Assembly: GCA_900110395.1 (NCBI GenBank)
Contig: FODP01000004.1
Coordinates: 1-64,000 of the forward strand
Origin: Rhodospirillales bacterium URHD0017
GTDB taxonomy: Bacteria > Pseudomonadota > Alphaproteobacteria > Reyranellales > Reyranellaceae
Direction of reading: 5' to 3'
Length of the DNA: 64,000 nt
Part shown: positions 59,832 to 64,000 of the stretch, in pieces
Position numbering within the stretch: position 1 is the stretch's first letter
How the letters are laid out: each line of letters starts with the position of its first letter
The notes under the pieces: generated by a model
Seen by the model: only the letters and a program-made list of their open reading frames with translations
What the model was told of the DNA's origin: nothing
The model's database searches: none
Made by a program: the position numbers and the translations under genes

Positions 59832-60847
59832 GGATGTCGAAGCGGTCGTGGAGTCGCTGGAAGATCTTCTTCTGGCTCAGCATCGGATTCATGGCGGTCA
59901 GCGGGTTCTACGGCGCGCGCATCGGCGAGGAGCCGCTGACCGGCATGGCGACGGGGATCGCGAGCTCGCTGTTCATCGCCACGCCCATCCTGCTGCTCGA
60001 GGTCAACGGCCGCCGCCTCCGGCTCGTGCGACGCCTTCAGCGGCTGCCGCTCGTGCTCTATTTCGCCATCCGCGTCGTCTTCTACACGATTGTCATCATC
60101 GTCGGCCTGGTGGCCGCCCGTCTCGTGGTTACCGGGGACGCCGATTTCGCGGTGATCCTCAGCGACGGCTTCACCTTCTCGGTGGCCATGTCAGTGCTGG
60201 CCAACGCCCTCTTCACCATAGGCAGCCTGGTCGGCTTCCGCATGGTCGTCAGGCTGCTGACCGGCCGCTATGTCCGGCCGCGCCGCGAGCTCCGGGCCTT
60301 CCTGCTGATCGACATGAAGAACTCGACGGGTCTTGCGGAGCGGCTTGGAGCCGTGCGCTTCCATGAGCTGTTGTACGACTTCTTCCGCGACATCGCGGAA
60401 GCCGCCCTGGAATGCGGTGCGGAGATCCACAAGTACGTCGGCGACGAAGCCATCCTGACCTGGCCCGCCAACCGCGCCACGCTCGACGACGACGTGCTCG
60501 CCTGTCCCTTCGTCCTGCACGACTTCATCGCCGCCAACAGCGCACAGTATCTCCGGCGGTTTGGCGCGGTGCCGGAATTCCGCGCCACCATGCATTGCGG
60601 CGAGGTCGTCGCCGGCCAGATCGGCGACGTCCGCGCCGAGCTCGCCTATGTCGGCGACACGCTGAACGTGGCGGCGCGGCTGCTCGACGCCGCCAAGGAA
60701 GTCGGCCGCGACGTGCTGGTCTCGGCCGATGTGCTGGCCAAGACGACTCTGCCCGCCGGGATCGTCGCCGAGGCCCTGCCGACGCTCACCGTGCGCGGCC
60801 GCGCCGCGCCGCTCGGCATCGCGGCTCTGTCGCGGGCGGCCGCCTAA
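59828..60847 (+). CDS. membrane class III adenylate/guanylate cyclase
   Basis: 339 residues. About four N-terminal membrane spans (about 12-28, 38-56, 70-97 and 105-137) precede a cytoplasmic class III cyclase domain (about 155-330). That domain has RAFLLIDMKNSTGLAERLGA (first metal Asp), HKYVGDEAILTW (second metal Asp), HCGEVVAGQIGDVRAELAYV and GDTLNVAARLLDAA. It should make cAMP or cGMP. The ATG overlaps the dehydratase TGA (ATGA). Why a cyclase is translationally tied to a threonine dehydratase is not clear. Confidence 0.85.
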   Translation: MRMSKRSWSRWKIFFWLSIGFMAVSGFYGARIGEEPLTGMATGIASSLFIATPILLLEVNGRRLRLVRRLQRLPLVLYFAIRVVFYTIVIIVGLVAARLVVTGDADFAVILSDGFTFSVAMSVLANALFTIGSLVGFRMVVRLLTGRYVRPRRELRAFLLIDMKNSTGLAERLGAVRFHELLYDFFRDIAEAALECGAEIHKYVGDEAILTWPANRATLDDDVLACPFVLHDFIAANSAQYLRRFGAVPEFRATMHCGEVVAGQIGDVRAELAYVGDTLNVAARLLDAAKEVGRDVLVSADVLAKTTLPAGIVAEALPTLTVRGRAAPLGIAALSRAAA

Positions 60848-60855
60848 GTTCCGGT

Positions 60856-61848
60856 CTAGGCCGGCTTTTTCGCCACCGTCTGCCGCACCGGGACGCCCTT
60901 CAGGCGGTCGAGGATGCTGCCCAGGATGCCCTTGGGCAGGAAGATGATGAACAGCACCAGCAGCACGCCGTAGACCAGGTTGTCATAACCGACCGCCTTG
61001 GTGCCGAAGAAGATGCGCAGGAACTCGGCCAGCAGCAGCGTGATGATGGCGCCCACGGTCGGGCCCAACGCCACGTAGATGCCGCCGACCACGACGGCGA
61101 ACACCATCTGCAGGGATACAGCGATGCCGCTCACCGTGTCGGGCGAGATGAACATCTGGTACTGGCAATAGAGCGCGCCGGCGAGCGCCGTCATCAGGGC
61201 GCTGATCACGGTGATCCGGAGCTTCTCGAAGGTGACGTTGACGCCGGCGGCGGCCGCTGCGTCCTCGTCCTCCGAGATCGCCTCCATGGCGTAGCGCGCC
61301 ATGCTGCGGTCGATCAGGTGCCAGATCAGCAGGCCGGCCAGCCACACGGCGAGGGCGATCAGGTACCACACCGTCTTGTCGTCGAACTGCAGCGCCACGA
61401 TGTGGCTGCCCTTGGTGCGTTCCGGCGTGTAGCCCAGTGAGCCGCCGGTCCAGTCGCGTGTCGCCGTGATGACCTGCAGCACGATGCCGGAGAGCGCCAG
61501 GGTCACCAGCGCGAAATAGTGGCCGGTGATGCGGAAGCGAAAGCAGGGATAGGCGACCAGCAGCGCCAGTGTCCCGGCGCAGAGCAGCGCGATCGGAATG
61601 CCGATCCAGGGCGAGAGGCCGAGATGGTTCCACAGCAGCGCGGTCACATAGGCGCCGACGCCCATGAAACCGCCATGACCCAGCGAGACCAGACCGAAAC
61701 GGCCCATCATCGACCACGAGGTGTAGGCGAATGACCAGATCAGGATGAGGATCAGGATGTGCAGGTGATAGGGATCGCGATAGACGAACGGCAGCGCGAT
61801 CAGCAGCGCGACGCCGATCGGCCAGGCGTAACGCGGGCTCATGATCAT
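60856..61848 (-). CDS. livM: branched-chain amino acid-type ABC permease LivM
   Basis: 330 residues with about eight or more membrane spans. The signature SLGHGGFMGVGAYVTALLWN and the C-terminal GLGPTVGAIITLLLAEFLRI-like segment (VALGPTVGAIITLL) fit LivM. With LivH it forms the channel of a branched-chain amino acid-type importer. The ATG overlaps the livH stop by 4 bp. Gene order is livG, livF, livH, livM on the minus strand. Confidence 0.9.
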   Translation of the reverse strand: MIMSPRYAWPIGVALLIALPFVYRDPYHLHILILILIWSFAYTSWSMMGRFGLVSLGHGGFMGVGAYVTALLWNHLGLSPWIGIPIALLCAGTLALLVAYPCFRFRITGHYFALVTLALSGIVLQVITATRDWTGGSLGYTPERTKGSHIVALQFDDKTVWYLIALAVWLAGLLIWHLIDRSMARYAMEAISEDEDAAAAAGVNVTFEKLRITVISALMTALAGALYCQYQMFISPDTVSGIAVSLQMVFAVVVGGIYVALGPTVGAIITLLLAEFLRIFFGTKAVGYDNLVYGVLLVLFIIFLPKGILGSILDRLKGVPVRQTVAKKPA

Positions 61849-62726
61849 TGGCGCCTCGCCAGGAGCCCGCCGGGCCGCACGAACATCATGATGATGAAGA
61901 ACACGAAGGCGAGCACGTAGCCCCATTCGAGGTCGGAGAAGAGTCCGCCCAGCGAGATGATCTCGGCGAACACGAAGGCCGCGACGAAGCCGCCGACGAA
62001 GTTGCCGAGGCCGCCCAGCACGCAGATCAGGAAGGTGATCGGCCCGAACGACAGGCCGACGAAAGGATGGACGTCGTACTGCAGCACCAGGAGGCACGCC
62101 GCCAGGCCGGCCAGCGCGCCGCCGACGGCCGAGGTGATGAGGTAGATCTTCTTCGTGTCGACACCCATCAACGCCATGATCTGACGATCCTGGGCGATCG
62201 CGCGGATGGCCGTGCCGGTGTAGGTGCGCGTCATGAAGAGATAGACCACCACCATGCCGATCAGCGCCGCGCCGAAGGCGAGCAGGCGCGCGTAGCTGAA
62301 ATGCATCTCGGCGAAGGCCAGCACCGGCAGGCGGATGCCGAGATTGCGGAAATCGATGCCGAAGGCGACGGTGGCAAAGCTCTGCAGCACGAACAGCACG
62401 CCGCCGGTGGCCAGCAGCTGGTTGATCGGCGGCCCCGAGAGCAGCGGCGCGATCACCAGGAAGTGCAGCAGCGCACCGAGGATCGCCACCAGGGCGATGG
62501 CGACGGGTGCCGCCAGGAAGTACGAGATGCCGTAGTACTGGACGAGGAAGTACATGCCGTACATGCCGATCATCACCAGCTCGGCGTAGCAGATCCAGGT
62601 GACGTCGATGACGCCGAAGATCAGGTTCAGCCCCAGCGCCAGCAGGGCGAGCAGGCCGCCCAGCAGGATGCCGTTCACGACCGCTTCGAGGAGGTAGATG
62701 TCGAAGATCTCGAGGAATGATTCCAT
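61845..62726 (-). CDS. livH: branched-chain amino acid-type ABC permease LivH
   Basis: 293 residues with about eight spans. It has NGILLGGLLALLALGLNLIF, the RAIAQDRQIMALMGVDTKKI coupling region and YDVHPFVGLSFGPITFLICV. It pairs with LivM to form the membrane channel. A short copy of the dispersed palindromic repeat sits between this gene and livF and may affect expression. Confidence 0.9.
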   Translation of the reverse strand: MESFLEIFDIYLLEAVVNGILLGGLLALLALGLNLIFGVIDVTWICYAELVMIGMYGMYFLVQYYGISYFLAAPVAIALVAILGALLHFLVIAPLLSGPPINQLLATGGVLFVLQSFATVAFGIDFRNLGIRLPVLAFAEMHFSYARLLAFGAALIGMVVVYLFMTRTYTGTAIRAIAQDRQIMALMGVDTKKIYLITSAVGGALAGLAACLLVLQYDVHPFVGLSFGPITFLICVLGGLGNFVGGFVAAFVFAEIISLGGLFSDLEWGYVLAFVFFIIMMFVRPGGLLARRQ

Positions 62727-62740
62727 CGCTACCCTTCTTC

Positions 62741-62776
62741 TCTTCCTCCCCTCCCCCTAGCGGGGAGAGGAACATG
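62741..62776. repeat. dispersed palindromic repeat, copy D (short)
   Basis: CTTCCTCCCCTCCCCCTAGC followed by GGGGAGAGGAACATGA carries the same terminal sequence as copies A-C. It sits between livF and livH inside the operon. Confidence 0.65.
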
Positions 62777-62780
62777 ACGC

Positions 62781-63485
62781 CTACACACCGAGATACGCCT
62801 GCTTGACCGTATCGCTCTCGCGCATCTCCACTGCCGTTCCCGAGGCGCGGATGGTGCCGGCCTCCAGGAGATAGGCGCGGTCGACGACCTTCAGCACCTG
62901 CTGCACGTTCTGCTCGACGATCAGCACGGTGAGCCCGCCGGAGCGGATGCGCTTCACCAGCTCGAAGACCTGCTGGACCACCACCGGCGCGAGACCGGCC
63001 GACGGCTCATCGAGCAGCAGCAGCTTGGGATCGCTCATCAGCGCGCGGCCGATGGCGCACATCTGCTGCTCGCCGCCCGACATCGTCCCGGCCATCTGAT
63101 TGCGCCGTTCCTTCATGCGCGGGAAGAGGTCGAACACGAACTCCAGACGATCGGCGAACTTGGCGCGCGCCTGGGGCATGAAGGCGCCCATCTTGAGGTT
63201 GTCCTGGACGGTGAGCCGCGGGAACAGCCTGCGGTTCTCGGGCACGTGGGCGATGCCGAGACCGACGATGAGATGCGCCGGCGTCGCCACGACGTCCGTG
63301 CCTTCCATGGCAATGGTGCCGCGTGTCGGCCGGATCAGGCCCGAGATCACGCGCATCAGGGTGGTCTTGCCGGCGCCATTGGGGCCGATCACGCCCACCG
63401 CCTCGCCTGCCTTCACATCGAGGTTGATGCCGAACAGCGCCTGGAAGCTGCCGTAGCCGGCGTCGACGGATTTCAGCTCGAGCAT
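62781..63485 (-). CDS. livF: ABC ATP-binding protein LivF
   Basis: 234 residues: Walker A (IGPNGAGKTTLMRVISGL), signature (TMSGGEQQMCAIGRALMS), Walker B (KLLLLDEPSAGLAP) and the H-loop replaced, as usual in LivF, by VEQNVQQ. It dimerises with LivG to power the transporter. Start lies 2 bp after the livG stop. Confidence 0.92.
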   Translation of the reverse strand: MLELKSVDAGYGSFQALFGINLDVKAGEAVGVIGPNGAGKTTLMRVISGLIRPTRGTIAMEGTDVVATPAHLIVGLGIAHVPENRRLFPRLTVQDNLKMGAFMPQARAKFADRLEFVFDLFPRMKERRNQMAGTMSGGEQQMCAIGRALMSDPKLLLLDEPSAGLAPVVVQQVFELVKRIRSGGLTVLIVEQNVQQVLKVVDRAYLLEAGTIRASGTAVEMRESDTVKQAYLGV

Positions 63486-63487
63486 GG

Positions 63488-64000
63488 TCAGCGCCGCTGC
63501 TCGGCCGCGGCTGCCTGGGTCGCGTCCGCGTCGGTGCCGAGATAGACCTCGATCACCTTGGGATCGCTCGAGACGGCGCTCGGCAACCCCTCGCTGATCT
63601 TCTCGCCGTGGTCGAGCACCATGACGCGATCGACCACCCGCATCAGCACACCCATGATGTGCTCGACCCAGATGATGGTGATGCCGAGCTCGTCGCGGAT
63701 CTTGCGCAGCATGTCGGCGGCCTGGTCCATCTCGTGCTCATCCAGCCCGCCGAGACTTTCGTCGGCCAGCAGCAGCTTGGGTCCGGTGGCGAGCGCCTTG
63801 GCGAGCTCGAGCTTCTTCAGGCCCGCCGCACCCAGCCCGTCGACCGGCGCTTGCCGATCGGTCGGCAAGCCGACCATGGCGAGCGCTTTTTCCGCCGCCT
63901 CGTCGGCCTTGGCGCGGCTGTGGCTACCCCTGTTACCTCCCTGGCCATAGAAGCCCGCGAGCTCGACGTTCTCGAAGATGGTGAGGCGTCGGAACGGCCG
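63488..64000 (-). CDS. livG: ABC ATP-binding protein LivG, partial
   Basis: This is the C-terminal 170 codons of a LivG-type ATPase; the N-terminal part, with Walker A, lies beyond the window. It reads RPFRRLTIFENVELAGFYGQ, then an ABC signature GLGAAGLKKLELAKALA rather than the usual LSGGQ-type sequence, Walker B LLLADESLGGLDEHEM, and IIWVEHIMGVLMRVVDRVMV with the switch His. Variant signatures of this LxAAGxKxLELA form occur in some LivG-like proteins. The upstream operon part cannot be seen. Confidence 0.88.
   Translation of the reverse strand, partial: RPFRRLTIFENVELAGFYGQGGNRGSHSRAKADEAAEKALAMVGLPTDRQAPVDGLGAAGLKKLELAKALATGPKLLLADESLGGLDEHEMDQAADMLRKIRDELGITIIWVEHIMGVLMRVVDRVMVLDHGEKISEGLPSAVSSDPKVIEVYLGTDADATQAAAAEQRR

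Overview
This 64 kb window is GC-rich chromosomal DNA from an alphaproteobacterium. Supporting signs are a DUF1489 protein, a thioester alpha-2-macroglobulin paired with PbpC, many periplasmic solute-binding proteins with no adjacent permeases, LysR/GntR/MarR regulators, and several families of dispersed palindromic repeats. The family mix would fit a soil Rhodospirillales or Hyphomicrobiales (for example a Reyranella-like genome), but no rRNA or tRNA is present to fix the taxon and that assignment is a guess.

Layout. 0-6.1 kb is accessory. It holds an IS256-family element whose transposase is frameshifted, a GT2 glycosyltransferase and a Wzx-like flippase, then nested mobile debris: a transposase N-terminus sitting inside a phage-type integrase N-terminus, and gene tails. 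A lower-GC orphan GIY-YIG protein follows, between two copies of the 3' end of a DUF4239-like gene exactly 940 bp apart. 6.1-15.7 kb is mostly housekeeping: DUF4239 protein, thiE, an SGNH hydrolase, epmA, a YjbR protein, efp, an inositol-monophosphatase-type enzyme, and a three-gene stator-like cluster (OmpA-like protein, MotA/TolQ-like channel, MotB-like peptidoglycan-binding protein). 15.7-26 kb holds a small ABM/NTF2 operon opposite a LysR gene, DUF1489, the large alpha-2-macroglobulin with pbpC, and a LysE exporter.

26-34.9 kb has two paralogous small membrane proteins around HMG-CoA lyase. Next is a spermidine/putrescine-type ABC transporter whose operon starts with a class III aminotransferase. 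A divergent GntR gene and a class IV aminotransferase lie beyond, and two TGTGATCACA palindromes sit in the shared promoter region. 35-44 kb carries methylcrotonyl-CoA carboxylase (both subunits), an enoyl-CoA hydratase and an acyl-CoA dehydrogenase. With the separate HMG-CoA lyase, these cover much of the lower leucine degradation route. Two unusual binding-protein genes are interspersed. 44-52 kb has an alpha/beta hydrolase, an SDR, a LivK-type binding protein, a luciferase-like flavin oxidoreductase, a LysR gene, smpB, dapA and a DctP-MarR pair.

52-64 kb has a soluble lytic transglycosylase, an aldo/keto reductase, an unrecognised secreted Cys-rich protein with a lipoprotein, a tightly overlapping HAD / threonine dehydratase / class III cyclase run, and a branched-chain amino-acid-type ABC operon (livM-livH-livF-livG). 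The last gene runs off the window.

No tRNA, rRNA, CRISPR array, prophage or known defence island was recognised. The most unusual items are the GIY-YIG islet flanked by a gene-end duplication, the dispersed repeat that supplies the Shine-Dalgarno and start codon of pbpC and the C-terminus of another protein, the stator-like cluster, and the Cys-rich/lipoprotein pair.
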